Below are positions 1 through 6,924 of a stretch of 6,972 nt of DNA, piece after piece. The stretch is from Cyanobacteria bacterium UBA11370 (GTDB lineage Bacteria; Cyanobacteriota; Cyanobacteriia; Cyanobacteriales; Coleofasciculaceae). The notes under the pieces were generated by a model. The model was not told the origin of the DNA. It saw nothing but the letters and a program-made list of their open reading frames with translations, and did no database searches. Positions within the stretch are counted from its first letter, which is position 1. Each line of letters begins with the position of its first letter. Made by a program: the position numbers and the translations under genes. The DNA is taken from the NCBI GenBank assembly GCA_003486645.1, contig DNGI01000375.1:1-6972 (forward strand). Reading direction: 5' to 3'.

Positions 1-281
1 ATAGTGGCGACACTAAGCAGTTTACCTCCCTCTCCTACCAGCTTCCATCTGCTTGTTGAAGTGTCTAGAGTATAAAGCTGATTATCTGTACCAACACCCA
101 CAATAATTTCATCCTTTAGGATAGCGACACTAAGTAGCTTTCCACCATTTTTTGCCAACTTCCAGGTACTTGGCAAGGTTGCTAGAGTGTAAAGCTGATT
201 GTCTATACCAATACCAACAAAAGATCCATCTTTCATCTCAGCTACACTAAGCAGTTTTCCTCCGTCTCGTACCAACTCCCA
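1..281 (-). repeat. Tandem 117-bp repeats encoding tectonin-like propeller blades
   Basis: Reading the minus strand, the protein repeats with a period of exactly 39 residues: Trp at 532, 571 and 610, each followed by a pattern of the form W-x-L-V-x-x-G-G-K-L-L-S-V-A, then a G-x-G-x-D-N-Q-L-Y-T-L segment. Two whole units (165-281 and 48-164) and the start of a third (before 48) are visible. The DNA is also similar between units, for example the ctaagcagttt-like and agctgatt blocks. This matches the tectonin/TECPR-type beta-propeller pattern, which commonly binds sugars or other surface ligands. Such propellers need about five to seven blades, so several more probably lie beyond the left edge. 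Confidence 0.75.
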
Positions 282-1874
282 TCTGCTCTCCACTTTGTTT
301 AGGAACCTAACAACAAATGGATGACCTGATGTTTTAGTTTCATTCAAATTACCCCAACTCAAATTAGCACTCTTGGTATAGAAATTTGTTCCAGAGCAAT
401 AATTGGAAGAAACAAAAGGACATCCATATGTAAATCTAATTTCCTGCTGGTTATCCTGTTTGACGTATTTAACCGAACCCTCTGCACCATATATTCCAGG
501 ATAGTCTTGTAGCCAGAATCTTACTGTTTCTCCACGCTTGATTATTTCGGGAGGTAAAACTATGTAATGTCCGTGTTTTGCCTGAAAATCCTTCCGACGT
601 AGATCAGAGTTGCCATTTGAGTTATCAATAATCACGTAACAGGAAAAGTCGTTCTCAGCCACGATATCACGTTGAGCATCACCGGATTTAATGTTGTAGG
701 AGTTTCCTTCTTTGACAACTTGCAATACATCTGTACATAAATTATCAACATTAATTGTGACAAAGGTAGGATGCTTTTTGCCTATGCCTATATCGGGGAC
801 TGAAGGGCAGTTAAATCCAGTATTAATATATTGGATTAAAGAATTCGATAAACCCGAAATAGGCGTATGAGTGTGTCCCATCACAACAAGATCTGCACCA
901 ACCTCAAAGGCAAGTTTTTGAGCAAACCATCCCATGTACCACGACCGCCAATCTGCCATAAGTGCTTTGTAAGCGGTTAGGAAATCGTTTTTGTTGCGCC
1001 AATCGGAAAACAAATTATCGTAAATTTTCTTGGCTTCCTCAATAGTGATCTGTTTGCCGTTGGGCAATTTTATTGGTTGCGTATCTCCCAGTCCAGTGAC
1101 ATCAGATACATTACTAAGAAGCAATTTAGCGATGGAAGAGAGTGCATCCCATGCACGCGCAGTACGTCCGCTCAATACGATTGCCACTACAGCAGGTAAA
1201 CCAATATTAGAACCAAGTACAGGAGCAAGTGCTTCCACAAGTATTCTGCCAAAACGGGGTATGATCTCCCACATACCTGGATCGCCTGAATCATTTAATT
1301 CAGCAACAGTTTGACCAGGCTGGAGTTCTTTTTTGCGTTTAGAAGCAACAGCGCGACTAACAAAGTGACCTACTGGTAATGGTGCGATTGGGCTGCTTGA
1401 ATTGTTGTAAGGTGCATTAAACAGTGCGTAGATATGGCCGTGAGTACACGCGATACGCCTGTTTGCGTTGCCTAGAGGATAGTAGATGTCATCAGGGCAT
1501 AGTTTAATCTTGTAACCGTTTGGATTTTGAATCTTGTTCAAGTCTGCTTGAGTGATACTCATATCGTGATTGCCACGAACATAGGTGACTTTACCTTTCA
1601 GTGCCGTCAAAACTTGACTTAACTTTCCATTGGAACCAAAAATATTTGGGTTCGCCGCTATGATGGCATCAAAGCTAGGTGGTTGCTCTTCGGCAGGATA
1701 AGTCCAGAAATCAATTACATCACCTAGAAGAATAAGTTCCTGAATTGATTCGGTATTGCTTTTGACCCAATCTAGAGCTGCTACTAGATAAGACTCATGA
1801 AAGCTTTTCTGATACCATACGGTTGGAGTATTATTTCCAATGTGAATATCGCTTAAAACAACAATTTTATTCAC
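1..1874 (-). CDS. Calcineurin-like metallophosphoesterase with ET79/aegerolysin-like and tectonin-propeller domains (C-terminus cut by window edge)
   Basis: A frame of 624 codons runs without a stop from a GTG at 1874 to the left edge. GTG is chosen because an in-frame TAG lies just upstream (1896-1898), GAGGAG sits 9 bases before it, and the next Met is residue 105. Residues 1-360 carry every metallophosphoesterase motif: DIH (D9, H11), GDVID (D52, D55), GNHD (N102, H103), HGH (145-147) and GHTH (333-336). The family is a binuclear metal hydrolase of phosphoesters; the LLGDVIDFW stretch recalls LpxH-like enzymes, but the substrate is unknown. A long insert (about 165-310) separates HGH from GHTH. 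Residues about 405-523 resemble the ET79/aegerolysin-like beta-sandwich pattern (PPEII, then GAEGSVKY at 463-470, then a CP..SSN segment); I match this from memory, so it is tentative. From residue 532, 39-residue tectonin-like blades begin. No signal peptide or membrane segment is evident. It is divergent from the STAND gene. Confidence 0.9.
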   Translation of the reverse strand, partial: MNKIVVLSDIHIGNNTPTVWYQKSFHESYLVAALDWVKSNTESIQELILLGDVIDFWTYPAEEQPPSFDAIIAANPNIFGSNGKLSQVLTALKGKVTYVRGNHDMSITQADLNKIQNPNGYKIKLCPDDIYYPLGNANRRIACTHGHIYALFNAPYNNSSSPIAPLPVGHFVSRAVASKRKKELQPGQTVAELNDSGDPGMWEIIPRFGRILVEALAPVLGSNIGLPAVVAIVLSGRTARAWDALSSIAKLLLSNVSDVTGLGDTQPIKLPNGKQITIEEAKKIYDNLFSDWRNKNDFLTAYKALMADWRSWYMGWFAQKLAFEVGADLVVMGHTHTPISGLSNSLIQYINTGFNCPSVPDIGIGKKHPTFVTINVDNLCTDVLQVVKEGNSYNIKSGDAQRDIVAENDFSCYVIIDNSNGNSDLRRKDFQAKHGHYIVLPPEIIKRGETVRFWLQDYPGIYGAEGSVKYVKQDNQQEIRFTYGCPFVSSNYCSGTNFYTKSANLSWGNLNETKTSGHPFVVRFLNKVESRWELVRDGGKLLSVAEMKDGSFVGIGIDNQLYTLATLPSTWKLAKNGGKLLSVAILKDEIIVGVGTDNQLYTLDTSTSRWKLVGEGGKLLSVAT

Positions 1875-1883
1875 TGATTTTTT

Positions 1884-1889
1884 CTCCTC
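1884..1889 (-). promoter_or_regulatory. Ribosome binding site deciding the GTG start
   Basis: On the minus strand GAGGAG lies 9 bases before the GTG at 1874, a close match to the anti-Shine-Dalgarno partner. It supports GTG as the true start of the phosphoesterase gene. It is the only strong ribosome binding site in the window; the other genes have weak ones or none. Confidence 0.8.
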
Positions 1890-1896
1890 AACAGTC

Positions 1897-1902
1897 TATA
1901 TA
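1897..1902 (-). promoter_or_regulatory. Possible -10 element for the phosphoesterase gene
   Basis: TATATA lies 22 bases upstream of the GTG. It matches four of six bases of the -10 consensus, and no good -35 is visible at 15-18 bases. If used, the transcript would begin just before the ribosome binding site, leaving a very short leader. This is weak evidence; A+T-rich sequence alone could explain it. Confidence 0.2.
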
Positions 1903-2089
1903 ATTTCTTGTTTAAGACACTAACCTAAATTTTACTGAATGTCGTTAGAGCAAAGTTCTGGACTTTAAAGACTACTTAGTTCAGCTAAAGTAAGGTTCCC
2001 TCACCCCAAATCCCCTGAACCTGTAACCCCAATCTCATACCTGTGACAGTTATGTTCCTGGAAAAATCAGCAATTACTTCTTAAAAAAT

Positions 2090-2129
2090 CCTGATCAAAA
2101 AGTTCAGGTCAGGTCAGTTTAGGTACAAT
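2090..2129 (+). promoter_or_regulatory. Candidate operator repeats and -10 box upstream of the STAND gene
   Basis: CCTGA (2090-2094) faces TCAGG (2104-2108) across 9 bases, and TCAGG repeats directly at 2109-2113, with a partial copy TCAG at 2114-2117. A good -10 hexamer, TACAAT (2124-2129, five of six consensus bases), follows about 10 bases later and lies 31 bases before the ATG at 2161. There is no convincing -35 at the usual distance; the repeats occupy that place, as expected if an activator helped the polymerase. The repeats are seen directly; their role as a binding site is inferred. Confidence 0.35.
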
Positions 2130-2160
2130 CTACTCATAAATTTGTCCTGTCTACAGTAAA

Positions 2161-5100
2161 ATGAATAGTGAACAAGCCCTTGAAGTCGCCAATGCCGCCT
2201 TCTTCACCTTGCTTGGCAAAGGACTCAGTGAAGTCGAAACCGCAATCCTGCGAGGTTCACTCCAAGACCAAACCTATGAGCAAATTGCCGAGTCTTGTGG
2301 CTATACCACCAGCTATCTCAAGCGTGATGTTGGTCCCAAGTTATGGAAACTTCTCGGAAAAGCTTTAGGAGAACCCGTCAGTAAAACTAACTTTCAAACC
2401 GCACTAGAACGCCAGATAACTAATAACTCATTAACTACCCCTTCCCCTATCCCAACCTCCCTACCCTCAACACACACACACACTGACTGGGGAGAAGCAA
2501 TCGATGTTAGCCAATTTTACGGACGCACAGATGAACTTACCACCCTCCAAAAATGGCTGATTCAAGACCGTTGCCGCGTCGTGGCATTATTAGGTATGGG
2601 CGGGATTGGCAAAACTGCTTTAGCTATTAAATTAGCCCAACAAATTCAGTCAGAATTTGAATATGTGATTTGGCGCAGTCTCCGCAACGCCCCACCTGTC
2701 GAATCCCTACTCAAGGAACTCATACAAATTCTCTCATCCCAGCAAGAAACCCAAGGCGAAATTGGGCGCTTGATGCCTTACCTACGCACCTCTCGCTGTT
2801 TATTAATTATCGACAACGTAGAGACAATCTTGCAAGCAGGTCAGATCGGAGAATATCGACCAGGCTATGAAGGATATGGAGAACTTTTTAAAGTCATTGG
2901 CGAAGTTGCCCATTCTAGCTGTTTAATCCTCACCAGTCGGGGAAAGCCAGCCGAAATTGCTGCCCTGGAAGGGGTACAATTAGCCGTGCGTTCCTATCGC
3001 CTCTCTGGGTTGCAGTCGGAGGCGCAGGAATTATTAACAGCGAAAGGACTCTTAGGCACTGACAAAGAAAAGCAACAACTGATCCAAGCCTATCAAGGGA
3101 ATCCTCTCGCCTTGAAAATTGTTGCTACTTCAATTCAAGACTTATTTGATAGCGAAATAGGCAAATTTTTAGAGCATGATATAGCTGTTTTCAACGGCAT
3201 TCGCCGCCTCCTGCACCAACAGTTTGAACGTCTTTCCCCCTGGGAAAAAACGATCATGTATTGGTTGGCGATTAATCGGGAATGGACTTCTATTACTGAA
3301 TTAGCAGCCGATATTGGGCCTGTGATCTCCAAAGCCAATATCTTGGAAGCACTGGAAGGTCTGAATTGGCACTCACTTTTAGAGAAGCAATCCGGCAGTT
3401 ACACTCAGCAACCTGTAGTCATGGAGTATGTAACTGAGATCTTAATCGAGCAGGTAGCCAGAGAATTAGAAACCAAAAAACTTTCTCTGTTTATCAGCCA
3501 TGCCCTGAGCAAAACGACTGTTAAAGATTATATTAGAGAAACTCAGAATCGGCTAATTTTACAACCGATTGCTGACCGATTTTATACAGCCTTTAGTTCT
3601 CCTTTAGTATTAAAACAGCAAATTCAGGACATCATTGAGTTACTGCGCGGGTCAGCTAACAGCTTATCAGGTTACGGGGGTGGCAATTTAATTAACCTCT
3701 GCTTGAAGCTGGGAATAGATTTAACAGGTTATGACTTTTCTAATTTAAAAATTAGCCACGCCTACCTGCAAAAGGTGAATTTGTATCAAATCAATTTCAG
3801 CTATTGTAATTTAGATAAATCCGTTTTTACTCAAACCCTCAAGGGCGTTGTATCTTTAGCCTTCAGCCCAGATGGTAAACTCTTAGCCACAGGAGATACA
3901 AGTCCAGAAGTTCGGATTTGGCAAGTTGCCGATGGTCAACCATTCCTAATCCTGCAAGGGCATACTAATCTAGTCTGGTCAGTCGCTTGGAGTCCGGATG
4001 GGCAAATCCTGGCGACAGGTTCTGATGACCAAACGGTGAGACTGTGGGATACTCGTACAGGTCAATGCTTTAATACCTTGTATGGGCATAGTAGTTGGGT
4101 ATCCTGCGTAGCTTGGAGTCCGGATGGGCAAACCCTCGCCACTAGCAGTCATGACCAAACCGTGAAACTGTGGGATGCCCACACAGGCAAATGCCTTAAA
4201 ACTTGGCAGGAAAATAGTAGTTGGGTCAGGTCTTTGTCATGGAGTTTAGATGGGCAAACCCTCGCCACTAGCAGCGATGACCAAACCGTGAAACTGTGGG
4301 ACACTAGCACAGGTAAATGCGTTAAAACCTTGCAGGGGCATACTAATTTAGTCCGGTCAGTTGCTTGGAGTCCGGATGGCAAAACCCTCGCCAGTAGCAG
4401 TCATGACCAAACCGTTAAGCTATGGCACCGTGATACAGGTGAATGCCTGAAAACTTTACAGGGACACAAGCATTGGGTCTGGTCGGTGGCATGGAGTCCG
4501 GATGGCAAAACTCTCGCTAGTGGTAGTTATGACCAAACCGCCAAGCTGTGGGACACTCACACTGGTCAATGCCTGAAAACTTTACCAGGACACACCAATT
4601 GGGTCTGGTCTGTAGCTTGGAGTCCAGATGGGCAAATCCTCGCTACGGGTTCTCAGGACGAAAGCGTCAAGTTGTGGGACATTCACACAGGTCAATGCCT
4701 GAAAACCTTACAAGGACACAGAAATTGGATCTGGTCAGTCGCATGGAGTCCAGATGACCAAACCATCGCCAGTGGAAGTTATGATCCCATAGTGAGGCTG
4801 TGGGACACTGACACAGGTGAATGCCTGAAAACTTTACATGGACACACCAGTTCCGTAATGTCAGTGGCATGGAGTCCAGATGGTAAAATTCTGGCGACTG
4901 GCAGTTTTGACCAAACGGTAAAGCTGTGGGATATGAATACAGGTCAATGCCTGCAAACCTTGCACGGACACACCAATCCGGTATCATCAGTAATATGGAT
5001 TCAGGATGGGCAAATTCTGGTTACTGGCAGTTATGACCAAACCATAAAACTGTGGGATATAAATACAGGTGAATGCCTGAAAACCTTGCAGGGACACACC

Positions 5101-5745
5101 AGTTCGGTGATGTCACTGGCATGGAGTCGAGATGAACAAACCCTCGCTAGTAGCAGTTTTGACCAAACTATCAAGCTGTGGGACATCAACACAGCTCACT
5201 GCATCCAAACTTTACACGGGCATACCAGTGTCGTATCCTCAGTGGCATACAGTCGAGATGGTCAAACCCTTACCTCTAGCAGTCATGACCAAACGGTGAG
5301 GCTATGGGACACTAAAACAGGTAAATGCCGACAAAGCTTGCAAGGGCATACCAATTCGGTATCATCAGTGGTATGCAGTCCGGAGAGTCAAACCCTGGCT
5401 AGTGTCAGTGCAGACCAAACCTTAAGGTTGTGGGACATCAATACAGGTCAATGCTTGCAAACTTTGCAGGGACACAGAAATTGGGTATCATCAGTGGCAT
5501 GGAGTTGGGATGGTCAAACCCTGGCGACTGGCAGCTCAGATCAGACAATCAAACTTTGGGATAGGAATACGGGTAAGTGCCTGAAAACCCTAAAAACTCA
5601 ACTACCCTATGAAGGCATGAATATTACTGGGGTTAGAGGTTTAACCCAAGCCCAGAAAGCTACTCTCAAGATACTAGGAGCAGTCGAGGATTATAGAAAC
5701 CTGTTGGAAAAGTCGTCGCTTCAAATGACATCCCTATTACGGTAG
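2161..5745 (+). CDS. STAND NTPase: HTH, NB-ARC, 14 WD40 repeats
   Basis: A 1194-residue protein of the NB-ARC/WD40 STAND class, which includes Apaf-1-like signalling switches that bind ATP or dATP and oligomerise on sensing a ligand. Residues 1-85 match the helix-turn-helix domain known at the N-terminus of vWA-MoxR-associated and cyanobacterial STAND proteins ([12 protein letters not shown] at 37-48, then [10 protein letters not shown]). A Pro/Thr-rich linker (about 88-108) follows. NB-ARC spans about 115-350: Walker A GMGGIGKT (145-152), Walker B LLIIDN (214-219), LTSR sensor (257-260), GNPLAL (313-318). A winged-helix region (about 355-435) has VVMEYV (419-424) where an MHD-type motif is expected. 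Residues 521-560 look pentapeptide-like. WD40 repeats fill 561-1144, then a conserved-type tail ([10 protein letters not shown]). The ATG has no clear ribosome binding site, but the HTH begins directly after it. No protease, nuclease or TIR effector is visible, so output may go through the HTH or a partner. Confidence 0.95.
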   Translation: MNSEQALEVANAAFFTLLGKGLSEVETAILRGSLQDQTYEQIAESCGYTTSYLKRDVGPKLWKLLGKALGEPVSKTNFQTALERQITNNSLTTPSPIPTSLPSTHTHTDWGEAIDVSQFYGRTDELTTLQKWLIQDRCRVVALLGMGGIGKTALAIKLAQQIQSEFEYVIWRSLRNAPPVESLLKELIQILSSQQETQGEIGRLMPYLRTSRCLLIIDNVETILQAGQIGEYRPGYEGYGELFKVIGEVAHSSCLILTSRGKPAEIAALEGVQLAVRSYRLSGLQSEAQELLTAKGLLGTDKEKQQLIQAYQGNPLALKIVATSIQDLFDSEIGKFLEHDIAVFNGIRRLLHQQFERLSPWEKTIMYWLAINREWTSITELAADIGPVISKANILEALEGLNWHSLLEKQSGSYTQQPVVMEYVTEILIEQVARELETKKLSLFISHALSKTTVKDYIRETQNRLILQPIADRFYTAFSSPLVLKQQIQDIIELLRGSANSLSGYGGGNLINLCLKLGIDLTGYDFSNLKISHAYLQKVNLYQINFSYCNLDKSVFTQTLKGVVSLAFSPDGKLLATGDTSPEVRIWQVADGQPFLILQGHTNLVWSVAWSPDGQILATGSDDQTVRLWDTRTGQCFNTLYGHSSWVSCVAWSPDGQTLATSSHDQTVKLWDAHTGKCLKTWQENSSWVRSLSWSLDGQTLATSSDDQTVKLWDTSTGKCVKTLQGHTNLVRSVAWSPDGKTLASSSHDQTVKLWHRDTGECLKTLQGHKHWVWSVAWSPDGKTLASGSYDQTAKLWDTHTGQCLKTLPGHTNWVWSVAWSPDGQILATGSQDESVKLWDIHTGQCLKTLQGHRNWIWSVAWSPDDQTIASGSYDPIVRLWDTDTGECLKTLHGHTSSVMSVAWSPDGKILATGSFDQTVKLWDMNTGQCLQTLHGHTNPVSSVIWIQDGQILVTGSYDQTIKLWDINTGECLKTLQGHTSSVMSLAWSRDEQTLASSSFDQTIKLWDINTAHCIQTLHGHTSVVSSVAYSRDGQTLTSSSHDQTVRLWDTKTGKCRQSLQGHTNSVSSVVCSPESQTLASVSADQTLRLWDINTGQCLQTLQGHRNWVSSVAWSWDGQTLATGSSDQTIKLWDRNTGKCLKTLKTQLPYEGMNITGVRGLTQAQKATLKILGAVEDYRNLLEKSSLQMTSLLR
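2470..2483 (+). repeat. (AC)7 dinucleotide repeat inside the STAND gene
   Basis: Seven AC units in a row encode alternating Thr and His (residues 104-108) in the linker between the HTH and NB-ARC domains. Loss or gain of one unit would shift the frame and separate the HTH from the rest of the protein. At seven units it is short for a contingency locus. Confidence 0.8.
3841..5592 (+). repeat. Array of 14 WD40 repeats, 126-bp period
   Basis: The Trp closing each repeat lies at residues 587, 629, 671, 713, 755, 797, 839, 881, 923, 965, 1007, 1049, 1091 and 1133, so all thirteen intervals are exactly 42 residues (126 bp) with no insertion or deletion. Most units follow [15 protein letters not shown], then [14 protein letters not shown] and TG-x-C-L-K-T-L. 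Fourteen units fit two seven-bladed propellers. The first unit (W587, followed by Q instead of D) is the most diverged, as usual for an array edge. The unit ending at W713 has EN (684-685) in place of GH. DNA similarity between units is high, for example repeated blocks around tggagtcc and gaccaaac, indicating recent duplication or gene conversion. Confidence 0.93.
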
Positions 5746-5756
5746 ATTTTGAGATG

Positions 5757-5774
5757 TAATTTAGATCCAGATTA
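5757..5774. terminator. Weak inverted repeat between convergent genes
   Basis: The 31-base gap between the convergent STAND and small minus-strand genes contains TAATTT and AGATTA arms around a 6-base loop, pairing with one G:U. It is A+T-rich, has no clear U-tract on either side, and would be unstable. It is listed as the only structure in the gap; its role as a shared terminator is doubtful. Confidence 0.15.
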
Positions 5775-5776
5775 GC

Positions 5777-6049
5777 TTAACGCCAAGTCCGATTTCCTTC
5801 TTCATCGGTACGTGCTTGGCGAATCACATCCGAAATTTCTTCAGCATCTTGGACATGATGTAAGGCTTTTTGTTCACCATTCGGTTCTTCGACCACAAAG
5901 TAAGTTGGGACTTTAATTTGATCTCCCGTAATATCAGGAACATCAACAGCAACTTGCTTAGACTTAGCCTCAACAGTTTCAGCCTCTGGATCTATCTTAT
6001 CGCCAGGATTGACAACATCATTGCTATCTGGTTTCTCTGGTTTACTCAT
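5777..6049 (-). CDS. Small acidic hypothetical protein
   Basis: A 90-residue protein starting MSKPEKPDSN and ending NRTWR; I do not recognise its family. It is rich in Asp, Glu, Pro and Lys. The first 45 residues are low in hydrophobics and probably disordered, while the second half (about 50-90, with VPTYFVVEE and an amphipathic AEEISDVIRQAR helix) could form a small folded unit. No signal peptide, membrane segment or metal-binding motif is visible. The frame extends nine codons upstream to a TTG at 6076, but the ATG at 6049 is preferred: it is a standard start, a GGAT lies close upstream, and the MSKPEKP N-terminus looks natural. It is convergent with the STAND gene, 31 bases apart, and separated from the next minus-strand gene by 185 bases, so it is probably its own unit. 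Confidence 0.65.
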   Translation of the reverse strand: MSKPEKPDSNDVVNPGDKIDPEAETVEAKSKQVAVDVPDITGDQIKVPTYFVVEEPNGEQKALHHVQDAEEISDVIRQARTDEEGNRTWR

Positions 6050-6100
6050 AATACTTATCCGGTTTGCTTTATCCAAACCAATCTTAAGAAAACCAGCCTA

Positions 6101-6108
6101 GCGATCGC
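6101..6108. repeat. HIP1 palindrome GCGATCGC
   Basis: One copy of the octamer GCGATCGC, the Highly Iterated Palindrome that is strongly over-represented in many cyanobacterial genomes, lies upstream of the 90-residue protein gene. It supports a cyanobacterial source; I saw no other copy in the window. Confidence 0.85.
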
Positions 6109-6188
6109 CTCTTTCTACGGTAAGAGTTAAGCTGCCGAAGGCATCTGGCATTACATAGTCTTCAATTAAGAAACTTTCCGGCTAAACC

Positions 6189-6209
6189 CTCTCCCCCTCT
6201 CCCCCTCCT
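6189..6209. repeat. CTCTCCCC octamer tandem repeat
   Basis: Two whole CTCTCCCC units (6189-6196 and 6197-6204) and a partial third follow one another just downstream of the 85-residue protein gene. C-rich tracts of this kind are frequent between cyanobacterial genes. No function can be read from it. Confidence 0.6.
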
Positions 6210-6234
6210 ACCCAGATACATAAGAGAAGATCCA

Positions 6235-6492
6235 TCAAGACTTTTCACTTCGCTTCTTGTCGATCAACTGTTGGAGTGCGGTGCGACGATTTTCCAAAAA
6301 GCGACTCCAAAAACCTGGTAAAAAATAATCCATAGTTTCGGATAGCGCCCAAGTTTCCAAGTTAATCATTTTGTACAGCAAATCGTTGGATTGCTGAAGT
6401 TTAGCAATTAACTCCTTCATTTCAACACTAGCAGGAGAGTTAAGCTCTGCAAAGGTTGGATCGGGTGAGACATCAACATTTAGCTTGGACAT
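6235..6492 (-). CDS. Small hypothetical protein with helical C-terminus
   Basis: An 85-residue protein whose family I do not recognise with confidence. Residues 1-22 are polar and probably flexible. About 24-42 (MKELIAKLQQSNDLLYKMI) is a heptad-like helix that could form a coiled coil. Residues 45-80 hold an aromatic-rich segment (ETWALSETMDYF, LPGFWSRF) followed by a basic helix (ENRRTALQQLIDKKR). No membrane segment, signal peptide or catalytic motif is visible; the shape suggests a small oligomeric or protein-binding factor, which is only inference. The ATG at 6492 is the natural start, without a clear ribosome binding site. It is divergent from the membrane-protein gene at 6659 with 166 bases between, and downstream lies a C-rich tract rather than a clear terminator. 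Confidence 0.65.
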   Translation of the reverse strand: MSKLNVDVSPDPTFAELNSPASVEMKELIAKLQQSNDLLYKMINLETWALSETMDYFLPGFWSRFLENRRTALQQLIDKKRSEKS

Positions 6493-6523
6493 AGTGATCA
6501 GCGATTTAATTAATGTACAAAAA

Positions 6524-6550
6524 GGCAGAAAGCAGAAGGCAGAAGGCGGT
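6524..6550. repeat. Heptanucleotide tandem repeat (STRR-like)
   Basis: Three heptamers GGCAGAA, AGCAGAA, GGCAGAA (6524-6544) and a diverged fourth GGCGGTA (6545-6551) lie in the divergent intergenic region between 6493 and 6658. Short tandemly repeated heptamers between genes are known in heterocystous and other filamentous cyanobacteria. On the minus strand they would sit about 30-60 bases upstream of the 85-residue protein gene. Confidence 0.65.
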
Positions 6551-6599
6551 AAGATTTATGATCTTTAGAGTTTTTCGTCTGTTTTTAACAGTAGAGTTA

Positions 6600-6627
6600 T
6601 TGATGCTGTAATAGACTAGAGTAAAAT
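6600..6627 (+). promoter_or_regulatory. Candidate sigma-70-type promoter for the membrane protein gene
   Basis: TTGATG (6600-6605, four of six bases of the -35 consensus) and TAAAAT (6622-6627, five of six bases of the -10) are separated by 16 bases. Transcription would begin near 6634 and leave a leader of about 25 bases before the start codon at 6659. Spacing and position fit the downstream gene. Confidence 0.45.
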
Positions 6628-6658
6628 TGAACTAACAACCAACAGATTAATCACAATT

Positions 6659-6919
6659 TTGCCGGAACAAAAGCCATTAAACCCTTGGAATTATAAGCCT
6701 TGGTGGTGTCAGCCTTGGTCAATTGTACTAACAGGAGGCACGATCATCACGGCTAGCTGGACTGTGACAAAAACAATCTGGATCACCGTTGGGATCTCTA
6801 TACCCATTCTGGTTTGGTGGACATACTTTTTATGGCTATGGCCTCGGCTAATCCGATTGTATGGCATCCAGGCTAACGAACAATCCACCCCAGAGTCAGT
6901 TTCCCACACAGAAGATTGA
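6659..6919 (+). CDS. Small two-helix membrane protein, DUF6737-like
   Basis: An 86-residue protein with the N-terminal block NPWNYKPWWCQPWSI (8-22), which I recall as the signature of a cyanobacterial family of unknown function (DUF6737). Two hydrophobic segments follow, about 22-38 and 41-60, the second very rich in Trp and Ile. A basic stretch (PRLIRLYG) then a polar, acidic tail (about 70-86) suggest the tail lies on one face of the membrane. The start is TTG at 6659: there is no in-frame ATG or GTG before the Trp-rich block, and an in-frame TAG at 6617 closes the frame upstream. An ATT at 6656 cannot be excluded. There is no clear ribosome binding site. The gene has its own candidate promoter at 6600-6627 and may lead an operon with the frame beginning at 6925. 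Function unknown; coding status is strong, family name moderate. Confidence 0.78.
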   Translation: MPEQKPLNPWNYKPWWCQPWSIVLTGGTIITASWTVTKTIWITVGISIPILVWWTYFLWLWPRLIRLYGIQANEQSTPESVSHTED

Positions 6920-6924
6920 AGCTG

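Noticed and set aside
1030..1314. Open frame of 94 codons on the plus strand
   Set aside because: It lies antisense to the phosphoesterase gene, whose minus-strand frame carries recognisable motifs throughout; the plus-strand product has no family features.
2041..2049. CTGTGACAG inverted repeat as a regulator site
   Set aside because: Four-base arms occur often by chance, the flanks do not extend the symmetry, and it lies 75 bases or more from the candidate -10.
3979..4987. Several minus-strand open frames across the WD40 region (3979-4182, 4149-4382, 4667-4987)
   Set aside because: They repeat with the same 126-bp period as the WD40 array and are its antisense reflection, not independent genes.
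3841..5592. CRISPR-like regular repetition
   Set aside because: The period is coding (42 codons), the units are contiguous without unique spacers, and the frame is open throughout; it is a protein repeat.
5870..6130. Plus-strand open frame of 86 codons
   Set aside because: It overlaps the 90-residue minus-strand gene and a non-coding stretch with the HIP1 site; its product has no recognisable pattern and no ribosome binding site.
6133..6143. Hairpin TGCC-GAA-GGCA as a terminator
   Set aside because: The stem is only four pairs, no U-tract follows on either strand, and it lies about 90 bases beyond the nearest gene end.
5777..6492. Toxin-antitoxin pair made of the two small minus-strand genes
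   Set aside because: They are 185 bases apart rather than overlapping, and neither shows a known toxin fold motif or DNA-binding antitoxin motif.
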